Of a stretch of 64,000 nt of DNA, positions 10,469 through 17,879 are shown one piece after another; position 1 is the first letter of the stretch; each line of letters opens with the position of its first letter. The stretch is taken from NCBI RefSeq assembly GCF_009725235.1, contig NZ_WJFC01000053.1, positions 1-64,000 of the forward strand, in the 5' to 3' direction. The notes under the pieces were generated by a model that did not search any database, was not told the origin of the DNA, and worked only from the letters and a program-made list of their open reading frames with translations. Source of the stretch: Scytonema sp. UIC 10036. GTDB taxonomy: Bacteria; Cyanobacteriota; Cyanobacteriia; Cyanobacteriales; Nostocaceae. The position numbers were made by a program, and so were the translations under genes.

Positions 10469-11335
10469 CTACCTTTTTTCCCTGGTTAATCTTTCCTTTT
10501 TTAAAGCAGCTAGAGGTTCGCTCACAGAAGTTACTGCTTCCGGGCGAAATTGTAGTGCCGGATCTTGTACCACTTTCAAAGCTTTTTCCAAGTTTGAGAT
10601 AATTGTGTCTAAGTCTTTTGTCGGTAACTGCTCGATATCTTGTTGCCATTTTGAAGTGATGGTACCCAAAGCATAAGCTGCACTATGACGGACTGTGATA
10701 TCTGTATCTTGCAAGCGAGTTACCAAGATCGGTATTGCAGGTGTAGAAGCTGTGCCAATGCTACCCAAAGTAGAAGCTGCACTGACTCGCATCCAATGAT
10801 CTTCTTCGTCCTGTAACTTTCTGATTAAGGCAGGTACAGCTGGTGCAGCGTCTTTCCCCATAGCGCGTAAACCATGAGATGCATTGTAGCGTTCCCATGA
10901 CTTTGTGCTATCTAAACCAGCAATTAAGTGAGGAACATAGGCTTGTTTGCCAATTTTTTGTATGGCTTGAACTGCAGATGAACGAACAGCTGGATCTTTA
11001 TCGCCTATTGCTTGCAATATGGCAGGTGCGGCTTCACCAGCATTTGGTCCCATTTGACCGAGAATTATGGCTGCACTGGCACGTACTTGAGGATCTCTGT
11101 CCTGTAATGCTGTTATTAAAGCGGGAATAGCAGGTTTGCCAACAGTGACTAAATCATCTATTGCCGCAGAACGTTGTTGGGGATTTTTTAACTGTTCGAT
11201 ATAAGAGCTAATTTGTGTATCATTTTGTGACTGTGCCCAAATGATATTAATATTTAATAAAGGTGCTACCAAACAAACTATTGCGATCGCACAGTCTCTA
11301 ATTGTCAATTGACTCAACATTTGTGGAAAAAGCAT
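10469..11335 (-). CDS. Exported HEAT-repeat protein
   Basis: A 288-residue protein. Residues 1-35 look like a signal peptide (hydrophobic stretch CAIAIVCLVAPLL, then WAQS). Residues 45-230 are successive HEAT/PBS-lyase-like helical repeats of about 35 residues with the recurring pattern AIPALI..L.D.D..VR.SAA..LG. HEAT repeats bind proteins; no catalytic residues are visible. Such repeats also occur in phycobilin lyases, but the signal peptide argues for a periplasmic or membrane-facing scaffold. It is transcribed alone, away from the hybrid kinase, with 141 bp between their stops. Partner unknown. Confidence 0.75.
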   Translation of the reverse strand: MLFPQMLSQLTIRDCAIAIVCLVAPLLNINIIWAQSQNDTQISSYIEQLKNPQQRSAAIDDLVTVGKPAIPALITALQDRDPQVRASAAIILGQMGPNAGEAAPAILQAIGDKDPAVRSSAVQAIQKIGKQAYVPHLIAGLDSTKSWERYNASHGLRAMGKDAAPAVPALIRKLQDEEDHWMRVSAASTLGSIGTASTPAIPILVTRLQDTDITVRHSAAYALGTITSKWQQDIEQLPTKDLDTIISNLEKALKVVQDPALQFRPEAVTSVSEPLAALKKERLTREKR

Positions 11336-11395
11336 ATATCACTAGGTCTGCTATTTTTTTAATCTTCTGCTGAATAAGAGAATCTACTAATTTGC

Positions 11396-11830
11396 TCATG
11401 TATCAGAGTTCCACAAACATTTTGTCTTATCAGCCATAAAAGAAATAACTAAATTTATGACTTCCTCTACAGACTTGAACTCTAGCTTACTATATTTTTT
11501 CTTCACAAATTTTGAAGTCGCTGCAATAATCCAAGTTGGAATATAAACAGAACATAATCCCTCCGATTCTTCTTCCAAAGCAGTTAGTTTTTGCATATAA
11601 TCATAAGCTGGAAAGCTATAAATAGATTCTTGCCGAGTTAATTCTGTTAATGCGAGACTATTGAAAGCATTTTCTACAACACGTTGAGTACTTGAAGTCC
11701 CAAAAACAAGTTTGAGAACTTCAAGAATTTTAGTATCAAGCTTTTTTTCATCAAAAGAAATTCGGATTTTTTTGCCTAAATCTTTTTGGATATTTTGATT
11801 GAATCCATAAATTAATTTTCTAGTTTCCAT
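11396..11830 (-). CDS. Conserved-looking hypothetical protein, 144 aa
   Basis: Not recognised. The protein is soluble, mixed alpha/beta in appearance and rich in Lys, Glu and Ser, with no signal peptide or membrane helix. The N-terminal half is basic (KDLGKKIRISFDEKKL). The only Cys residues are C93 and C138. No good ribosome-binding site precedes the ATG. The codon use is AT-rich, unlike neighbouring proB, so it may be accessory. It sits 60 bp upstream of the HEAT gene on the same strand and could be co-transcribed with it. Confidence 0.5.
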   Translation of the reverse strand: METRKLIYGFNQNIQKDLGKKIRISFDEKKLDTKILEVLKLVFGTSSTQRVVENAFNSLALTELTRQESIYSFPAYDYMQKLTALEEESEGLCSVYIPTWIIAATSKFVKKKYSKLEFKSVEEVINLVISFMADKTKCLWNSDT

Positions 11831-11879
11831 TAAATTACTTTATACCTATTTCAAATATAGTAGTCCTAAATGATTTACA

Positions 11880-11992
11880 AACACCTCTCCCTTGTCTCCC
11901 TTGTCTCCCTTGTCTTCCTTGTCTTCCTTGTCTCCCTTGTCTTCCTTGTCCTCCTTGTCTCCTCTGTCTTCCTTGTCTCCCTTGTTTGGATC
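11880..11992. repeat. Pyrimidine-rich 9-bp tandem repeat
   Basis: About twelve tandem copies of CTTGTCTCC with T/C variation (CTTGTCTTC, CTTGTCCTC). It lies in the spacer between proB and the 144-aa gene. One strand is almost purely pyrimidine, which could favour slippage or triplex formation. The spacer 11831-12062 holds no gene. Confidence 0.85.
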
Positions 11993-12062
11993 TTAAATAG
12001 GATTGCTATAGTACATTAGAAAGTAGCTAAACAAGAAGCGGTGGCTCTAGCCTAATTCCATG

Positions 12063-13172
12063 CTACGTTAAAACCAAATTATCCCGATGCACTACAGTTT
12101 CCGCTCCGACATAACCTAAAATAGTAGGAATTTCACTAGAACGACGCCCGCAAATCTTTTGCAGTTCCCCACTAGTATAGTTAACAAGCCCTCTAGCAAT
12201 TTCATGACCGTTTTTATCGCATAACAGCACTGCTTCTTGAGCGTCAAACTCTCCTTCTACTGCCAAAATTCCTGCGGCTAATAATGACTTTCCAGAAGCA
12301 GAAATTGCGATCGCAGCGCCTTCATCTAGGTACAATTTTCCTACAGGAACCAAACCATATGCTATCCAGCGTTTGCGAGCAGAAGTTGGTTCGGGGTGTG
12401 CTTCAAAGTGAGTTCCAAAAGGTTCACCTTGTAAAATTTTTTCTATATTCCGAGGTTGTCGCCCTTCTGTAATCACGGTACGAACACCAGCTGCGGTGGC
12501 AATTCTTGCTGCTGATATTTTTGTCACCATACCACCTGTTCCCCATTGAGAACCTTGTCCACCTGTTTGCACTTGTAATTCTGCTAATTCCTTTATATTA
12601 CTCACTAAAGATATCGGCTGTGCATCTGGTACAGAACGGGGGTCTGCCGAATAAAGCCTATCTACATCAGTCAGCAAAAAGAGCCAATCAGCTTTTACCA
12701 AGCTTGCAACTAAAGCGGAAAGCGTATCATTATCACCAAATTTTAGCTCTTCGACTGCGACGGTGTCATTTTCATTAACCACTGGAATGACACCCAGTTC
12801 TAGTAATTCTTTAAATGTATTGTAAACGTTAAGATACCGACTGCGCTGCACCAAATCACTCCGGGTAAGCAAAACTTGAGCAATTGGTTGCTGCAAGGTT
12901 GTAAATAAATCGTCGTACACCCGTATTAACCTACCTTGTCCTACAGCTGCTACTGCTTGTTTTAGAGCAATTGCTTTGGGACGTTCAGTTAAACCCAACC
13001 GCGCACAACCCACTCCTACAGCACCAGAAGATACTAAAATCACGCGATGGTTTTGCCTTCGCAGGTGTGAGAGGGTTTCTGCTAGGGTGGCTATTGTGGA
13101 AAGTGCTAGTTGTCCGGTTTCTGGTTGCGTCAGGCTAGAAGTGCCTATTTTAACAACAATTGTTTGGGGCAT
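12063..13172 (-). CDS. proB: Glutamate 5-kinase
   Basis: Catalyses ATP-dependent phosphorylation of L-glutamate to gamma-glutamyl phosphate, the first step of proline synthesis, in the cytoplasm. The 369-residue length fits the long form. The amino-acid kinase domain (about 1-240) shows the N-terminal VKIGTSSLT nucleotide-binding stretch, SSGAVGVG, the substrate loop [16 protein letters not shown], and GTGGMVTKI. The PUA domain (about 275-355) begins near KRWIAYGL. It lies downstream of yqeG on the same strand, but a terminator-like hairpin (13279-13312) and STRRs separate them, so it probably has its own promoter. The ATG start matches the family. Confidence 0.96.
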   Translation of the reverse strand: MPQTIVVKIGTSSLTQPETGQLALSTIATLAETLSHLRRQNHRVILVSSGAVGVGCARLGLTERPKAIALKQAVAAVGQGRLIRVYDDLFTTLQQPIAQVLLTRSDLVQRSRYLNVYNTFKELLELGVIPVVNENDTVAVEELKFGDNDTLSALVASLVKADWLFLLTDVDRLYSADPRSVPDAQPISLVSNIKELAELQVQTGGQGSQWGTGGMVTKISAARIATAAGVRTVITEGRQPRNIEKILQGEPFGTHFEAHPEPTSARKRWIAYGLVPVGKLYLDEGAAIAISASGKSLLAAGILAVEGEFDAQEAVLLCDKNGHEIARGLVNYTSGELQKICGRRSSEIPTILGYVGAETVVHRDNLVLT

Positions 13173-13174
13173 TG

Positions 13175-13268
13175 AATTTTGGATTTTGGATTTTGGATTT
13201 TGGATTGGTTACTCATCTTTAATTACAAATGACAAATGACAACGGACAAATAACAAATGACAAATGAC
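13175..13268. repeat. Two heptamer tandem repeats upstream of proB
   Basis: Two STRR blocks: TTTTGGA-type units at about 13177-13207 and ACAAATG-type units at about 13226-13268. The first block touches the proB start codon region, so it probably supplies the leader of the proB mRNA. The same ACAAATG unit recurs upstream of eno (20291-20346). Confidence 0.8.
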
Positions 13269-13278
13269 TAAATTATAA

Positions 13279-13312
13279 AGCGCCAGTCCTTCTATATGTG
13301 AAGGCTGACGCT
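13279..13312 (-). terminator. Terminator-like hairpin after yqeG
   Basis: Arms AGCGCCAGTCCTTC and GAAGGCTGACGCT pair with one bulge and one mismatch around a 7-nt loop. On the minus strand the stem is followed by TTTATAATTT. This is consistent with a factor-independent terminator for yqeG. Confidence 0.55.
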
Positions 13313-13444
13313 CTATACTTTATACGTAGGTTATTATACTTGAGGTCTTTGTTTTGCTGACCCCATTGTTATATATACTTATATTCTCCGATCTCTAAAT
13401 AAAACCAAGAGTTGTTAACTATTTCTTTAGATTTAGTTTCCTGT

Positions 13445-13990
13445 CTATTTGTCACGATTTTTAAACCTTCTTTTCTTAGGAGTAATTGAGGCTCCTAATA
13501 TTTCTGATACCCAAACTTCAAAGTTTCGTACCGGATGCGATCGCAAAGCAGCATCTGAATGTATTATGGGATCGACTAATATGGTAAACATTCCCAATCG
13601 ATTACCTGCTATTACGTCAGTGAATAAGCGATCGCCTACCATTCCTACTTGATTGACTGGTAAGTCCATTGCCTTGAGTGCTTCTCTAATCTTGCGGCGT
13701 GAAGGTTTAGCAGCACTTGTAAAGTAAGGTAAATCCAGAGAGCGGGCAATTCCACCTATACGAGCATCACTAATGTTGTTGCTCACCAACCATAATTTTG
13801 CACAAGCACGAATTTCCTCTACCCACTGTTGCAATTCTGGGGAAGCTGACGCCACTCTTATCGGTACTAACGTTTCATCTACATCTAACACCAGCCCTTT
13901 GAGATCGTATTTCCTAATGATATCTGGTGTGAGGTTTAACACTGACCCCTCTACAATCAAATCGGGCTGCAAGAAATTGTTCCACCGCAT
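13445..13990 (-). CDS. YqeG family HAD IIIA-type phosphatase
   Basis: A 181-residue HAD-superfamily hydrolase. Motif I is LDVDETL (nucleophile Asp36, general acid Asp38), motif II is the Ser/Asn in LVSNN, motif III is the Lys in SAAKPSRRK, and motif IV is GDRLFTDVIAGN. The family includes YqeG of Bacillus and relatives of the mitochondrial phosphatidylglycerophosphate phosphatase GEP4/PTPMT-type route; in cyanobacteria and plastids a YqeG homologue acts as phosphatidylglycerophosphate phosphatase. That role is likely here but is inferred from family. It follows DUF3727 on the same strand by about 200 bp. Confidence 0.85.
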   Translation of the reverse strand: MRWNNFLQPDLIVEGSVLNLTPDIIRKYDLKGLVLDVDETLVPIRVASASPELQQWVEEIRACAKLWLVSNNISDARIGGIARSLDLPYFTSAAKPSRRKIREALKAMDLPVNQVGMVGDRLFTDVIAGNRLGMFTILVDPIIHSDAALRSHPVRNFEVWVSEILGASITPKKRRFKNRDK

Positions 13991-14188
13991 AATTTTCCCA
14001 AGTCAGCGATTACCCACTCTACCATCTTCTACCTTGCAAAACGCAAAGCCATAGCTTTAAAGGCAGCTGAGTCAAAACAGGTAACCGCTGCCTATCTTTC
14101 TATCAATGTTTTCTACGTACCATGATAGTCTAAAATCCTTATTAAAAATTAAAATTTCTTTTAATTTCTAATTTTGGCTTTTTAGATT

Positions 14189-14758
14189 TCATTCAACTTC
14201 ATTGAACAAGTGTTCTTCCAACAGGGGCTGGACTTTGCGGAACTCTTCTGGAGACAATAGCTCGGGATTGCCATTTTTGGCTATGCGTGCAAAAAACAGC
14301 AAGGGATCTAAGGGAGTATAAATTGCGTACTCTTGCTCTTCATGATAGAAATTAGCAAGAAGTTGTAACTGCTCTGGCTCTAGATCTGTTCCTTCATCTT
14401 CAATTTCCAGAGTAAAGAGTTCTGACTCCTCAACGGGTGGCAACTCACCGGAAACTGTTAAAGCATACGCAGTATTTTTCAATGCTAGGTTCTGTTCTGC
14501 GAGAACAACTTGGGCAGTTTCAAAAATTTCGTCAATTCTTGCTTCATCTTCAACTAGAACCGCTTCTTCTTCCTCATCGTCACCTTCCCAAGAAAAAATT
14601 TCTACTGGTGAGTCAACAGGAAGAAGCAAGACGTATTCTTGCCCATCTACTTCTAAGGAGTGCTCGATATAACAATCGAGGGTTCGTCCTTTTTCGTCGG
14701 TTAGAGTGATGGAACCGGCATGAACATTATCTTCTTCAGAAAATGGCGAGGAAAACAT
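14189..14758 (-). CDS. DUF3727 domain protein (cyanobacteria/plastid conserved)
   Basis: A very acidic 189-residue protein. The N-terminal half (about 15-80) resembles the DUF1292-type fold (ITLTDEKGRTLDCYIEH, EYVLLLPVDSPVEIF). The C-terminal half (about 85-185) is the DUF3727 part, ending in the (S)PEEFRKVQPLLEEHL signature. It is conserved across cyanobacteria and in chloroplast-targeted plant proteins, with no established biochemical role. The ruvX - DUF3727 - yqeG order on one strand supports co-inheritance. No catalytic motif is seen. Confidence 0.85.
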   Translation of the reverse strand: MFSSPFSEEDNVHAGSITLTDEKGRTLDCYIEHSLEVDGQEYVLLLPVDSPVEIFSWEGDDEEEEAVLVEDEARIDEIFETAQVVLAEQNLALKNTAYALTVSGELPPVEESELFTLEIEDEGTDLEPEQLQLLANFYHEEQEYAIYTPLDPLLFFARIAKNGNPELLSPEEFRKVQPLLEEHLFNEVE

Positions 14759-14882
14759 AGCCTGATAGGTGATTTATATTGTAAACGGACTTTCTTATCT
14801 TTATTCTTTTAACTGATATTATCAATCAAATAATTATTGGGATAAATAATCAGTCTTGTAAAGATGAGCTTACATAATTGTA

Positions 14883-15422
14883 TCAATCAACGGAAACCCC
14901 CCGCTCTTTGGAGCTAGATCGCCTTGCATCAAGCCATTGCTGCAGGATAATAGCTGCTGCTTTGCGATCGATGGAGCTTTTATTCCGAGAAGGCGAGCGA
15001 TTTTCTGAAATCAGCATCTGTTCTGCTTGAAAGGATGTCAGCCTTTCATCTATATATTCCACAGGAAGGTTGAGAGCTTTGGCAAGTCTTTTCGCAAATT
15101 TTTGTACTTGACGTGCCTGAAACCCCAAAGATCCATCCATGGAATAAGGCAATCCTACAACCAAAACTTGTACTTCGCGATCGCTTGTAATTTGGCGGAG
15201 CTTTTCTACGTCTTTCTCAAAGGAGGTACGCTCAACTGTGACTAACCCAGTGGCAATCAATCCCGTGCGATCGCATCCTGCTACGCCAATTCTCTTACTG
15301 CCTACATCTAATCCTAGTGCATATACGTACTTTTGGGGAGCGGGAGAATTGGGGAGACTTCCCTGTGTCCCCAATTCTTCCGCTCCCGGTGTGTGTCGAT
15401 CCCCAAGTTCTTCCAAACTCAC
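14883..15422 (-). CDS. ruvX: Holliday junction resolvase RuvX (YqgF)
   Basis: A RNase H-fold nuclease of the YqgF/RuvX family, with a proposed role in Holliday junction or pre-16S rRNA processing. Motifs: LGLDVGSKRIGVA (catalytic Asp), VVGLPYSMDGSLG, and DERLTSFQAEQ with the conserved RKSSIDRKAAAIILQ-like end (here NKSSIDRKAA). GTG at 15422 is chosen because AGGAG lies 7 nt upstream and the start is 4 bp after the GNAT stop (15427), which gives 179 residues. An ATG at 15581 would add 53 residues encoded inside the GNAT gene and is unlikely. The first 35 residues are not family-like: they are encoded by a long palindromic repeat (15336-15387) that seems to have been captured in frame. Confidence 0.9.
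   Translation of the reverse strand: MSLEELGDRHTPGAEELGTQGSLPNSPAPQKYVYALGLDVGSKRIGVAGCDRTGLIATGLVTVERTSFEKDVEKLRQITSDREVQVLVVGLPYSMDGSLGFQARQVQKFAKRLAKALNLPVEYIDERLTSFQAEQMLISENRSPSRNKSSIDRKAAAIILQQWLDARRSSSKERGVSVD
15336..15387. repeat. Long palindromic repeat inside the start of ruvX
   Basis: Two 20-bp arms (15336-15355 and 15368-15387) are complementary with one mismatch around a 12-nt loop. Arm 1 begins GGGAGCGGGAGAATT. The form is that of a cyanobacterial intergenic palindrome, but here it lies within the 5' coding part of ruvX. Confidence 0.85.
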
Positions 15423-15426
15423 TCCT

Positions 15427-16689
15427 CTACTCCTGCTGTGAAGAATCTGTAGTTTCTGGCTGACAAGAAGCTTCCACGCTGTTGTTGCATGAAAAAGCGA
15501 CATTGTCTTGGGGGGGATTGGGTTGTACTCTTTCTGGTGCTGGTTGCCTTTTTTGCTTTGGTGGTGTCCACGACATACCACCCGGTATTGGTTTGTGTGC
15601 TGGTTGCAAACCCTGTAGCATTTCCGGTAATTGAATTCCCTCTAAGGACACAAACTTCGATTCTCGTTGCTTGTGCCATACCGAACGAGACATCATGAGG
15701 GTATGCTCTGTACGAGTTGCCCCAATTCGTTCGAGATATTCTTCCCTTTCAGGATGGTAGTCTGCCGATGTCAACTGTAAAGATTGGGGGGGAAAATCTT
15801 GAGCGATTCGTGCTAATTGAGACAGTAGTTCTGGGTACAACCAGGTGTATGCTGGGTTTACGGTTAAAGTACCTACGTGGGGCTGTTGCCCTTTGCGATC
15901 GAGTCTTACTTGAAAGTAACCTATAGCCGCTTTGCGTTGGGGTTCAAATACATACCCACTCACCACTTCTGTTTTTGTCAACCATTGCTTCACTGCTTCT
16001 GTCAAAGCACCTGATAGACTGGTTTTAAAATCATCAGCATTGCGATCGAATACCTGCCGGACAATAGGTGGCATAGATGCCGTATCCAATTGATACAGCA
16101 GTTGTGCGTCGGCATTGCTTACAGGTAAGAGGTTAGGTAAGTCTGGTTCTGCTTGTGCCAATTCTTGAAGCAATTCCGGTTCAATTTCCCAGTAAGTCAT
16201 TTCTGCTAACCGTTGAAATCCGTTGCGCCGATAAAGCGCCAAAGCATCTTTGTCATTGACGTTGACTTCTAAAATCCAAGTGCGAGCCTCTAATATTGAC
16301 TCAAAGCAATGGCGCAGAAGTTGTGAGCCTATTCCTAGCTTGTCGGTAGCACGCTCTAAAACCACGCGTTCGACCCGCCACGTACTGTGTGTACGGTTAA
16401 AAGGTGATACTTGGATCATACCCAACAGCGTCCGTCCCTGTTCTGCGACATAAGCACAAAGACCATACTGTAGGGGGTTTGGGAACCAACTCAAGAACTT
16501 CAATAACCCATACCAACGGCGAAGCGATTGCATTTGCCGCATAGCATCACAAGATCCTTTAGGAGTTTGAGCGGCAAATGACTCTTGAGTTAGGCGAGCT
16601 ATACCCTCCAGATCCCGATGCTGGACAGGTCGGATAATAACGCTGAGATTTCGAGGAAGCAATGAAGTCATTTTCATTCGAGCCGCCAT
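15427..16689 (-). CDS. GNAT family N-acetyltransferase
   Basis: A 420-residue protein. Residues about 15-165 form a GNAT acetyltransferase domain: VRPVQHRDLEGIARL-type start, central strand RTLLGMIQVSPF, acetyl-CoA loop DKLGIGSQLL, and the late motif VNVNDKDALALYRRNGF. A second, weaker GNAT-like half spans about 190-330, so it may be a tandem GNAT. The tail (about 350-420) is Pro/Gln-rich and disordered. Substrate unknown. It precedes ruvX with 4 bp between stop and start, so translation is probably coupled. ATG 16689 is used; ATGs at 16677 and 16671 are alternatives. Confidence 0.85.
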   Translation of the reverse strand: MAARMKMTSLLPRNLSVIIRPVQHRDLEGIARLTQESFAAQTPKGSCDAMRQMQSLRRWYGLLKFLSWFPNPLQYGLCAYVAEQGRTLLGMIQVSPFNRTHSTWRVERVVLERATDKLGIGSQLLRHCFESILEARTWILEVNVNDKDALALYRRNGFQRLAEMTYWEIEPELLQELAQAEPDLPNLLPVSNADAQLLYQLDTASMPPIVRQVFDRNADDFKTSLSGALTEAVKQWLTKTEVVSGYVFEPQRKAAIGYFQVRLDRKGQQPHVGTLTVNPAYTWLYPELLSQLARIAQDFPPQSLQLTSADYHPEREEYLERIGATRTEHTLMMSRSVWHKQRESKFVSLEGIQLPEMLQGLQPAHKPIPGGMSWTPPKQKRQPAPERVQPNPPQDNVAFSCNNSVEASCQPETTDSSQQE

Positions 16690-16877
16690 TCAGCTTTTAG
16701 TCACTGAAGAAAAGGAACTGCTGCAATAATCTTAGCGGCTTTCCACTTATTTCGAGTGAACCAAAAGTGTGATTTTACTACAAAAATACTTAAAAACCAG
16801 ACTTTGCTCGGAACGATCTAGCTTCACTCCAAGAAAATCTGCTTCTATCTTATTTTATTTTTACTCTCATTTGGTAA

Positions 16878-17045
16878 CCTCTCGTTCCCAGGCTCTGCCT
16901 GGGAATGCAAACTGAGAGGCTCTGCCTCGCTTTACAGATTGCTATAGGAGGCAGAGCCTCCCTTCAGGCATTCCCAGCCAGAGCCTGGGAACGAGGTGAG
17001 CTTCTGGCTGGGAACGAGGTGAGCTTCTGGCTGGGAACGAGGTGA
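16878..17045. repeat. Cluster of GTTCCCAGGC-type palindromic repeats
   Basis: CTCGTTCCCAGGCTCTGCC-type units occur in both orientations, closing with three near-tandem copies of TGGCTGGGAACGAGGTGAG. Inverted copies could form long stems. A related element recurs at about 56740-56800. The spacer 16690-17107 holds no gene. Confidence 0.8.
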
Positions 17046-17107
17046 GGCAGCATCCGCAGGAGTTGTCGGGAATCTAAACCAAATAGTTGAAACTTCGGCT
17101 GGTTGTA

Positions 17108-17317
17108 CTAGCTTTGCCGAGAAACAAGCTTTTCAAAATTTGCTTGAGTTTGATGGAGGAATTGCTCCCGGCTATCTTCCATAGTCTGCTTCAGAGATGG
17201 AACCAGATTGCGAGCTTGCAGAGTCATATGAAGCTGTAGGTGGGCAACGTATTCACTAAAATCTTCACGTGTACGTGCTGCCTTCGCGCCCTCAAGAAAA
17301 TTTGATTCCATTGCCAC
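17108..17317 (-). CDS. Small hypothetical protein, 69 aa
   Basis: Not recognised. A short, mostly helical soluble protein (LQLHMTLQARNLVPSLKQTMEDSREQFLHQ). The start is supported by a strong site: AAGGAGA lies 5 nt upstream of GTG at 17317, and 11 nt upstream of ATG at 17311, so either start is possible. It lies alone between a palindrome cluster and a 560-bp empty spacer. Confidence 0.55.
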   Translation of the reverse strand: MAMESNFLEGAKAARTREDFSEYVAHLQLHMTLQARNLVPSLKQTMEDSREQFLHQTQANFEKLVSRQS

Positions 17318-17879
17318 TCTGTTCTCCTTACATTGTTATGTAATCGGTGTGTTTACATTACTAATACCTATCACGTTGCTTTGCCTTAACTTCGTACTTC
17401 GCAATGAACTTTAATGAATGACACATTAATTGTGAAGAAATATGAAGATTGAGAAAAGTTTGGCAGCCCTGTATACAAAAGAGCGGAAGATTTCCGAAAT
17501 GTTCCTGATTTGATAAAAATAATTCGGAAATCCGTGAGTAAGCTCTGATAAAACTCGACTTTTGGCTTTTTGTTAGTTTTGTCTTATGCCTACAGAACTG
17601 CCTTCTGTTTTATCAAAAATCGCAGACAAACAGGGTGTGTAAAGTTTTTACAGTATAATTAACTACACTTAAGCTATAACATAGACAAGCAACAGACATT
17701 AAGGGGAAAGCCACTTACTCTCTTCCCGTCAAAAATTACTTATGGCATGGGGTGGGCATTGCCTCGCCTACAAAAATCAGTAATTTTAGAGCGGAAAGAA
17801 AGTAAAAATTGCCACAAGCAAGTTTTGTGTCGGAAACCAAAGAAAATGTAACAAATGTTGCTGATTTATCTTTAAAAAA
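17318..17879. other. 562-bp spacer without a recognised gene
   Basis: AT-rich spacer between two divergent genes (the 69-aa gene on minus, the sensor kinase on plus). It should hold both promoters. A short segment near 17740-17790 (GGGTGGGCATTGCC) looks like part of a dispersed repeat. I see no open frame or RNA gene. Confidence 0.5.

Noticed and set aside
15423..15679. Upstream extension of ruvX to ATG 15581 and a third frame at 15419-15679
   Set aside because: Both lie within the GNAT coding sequence; the GTG at 15422 has a proper ribosome site and follows the GNAT stop.
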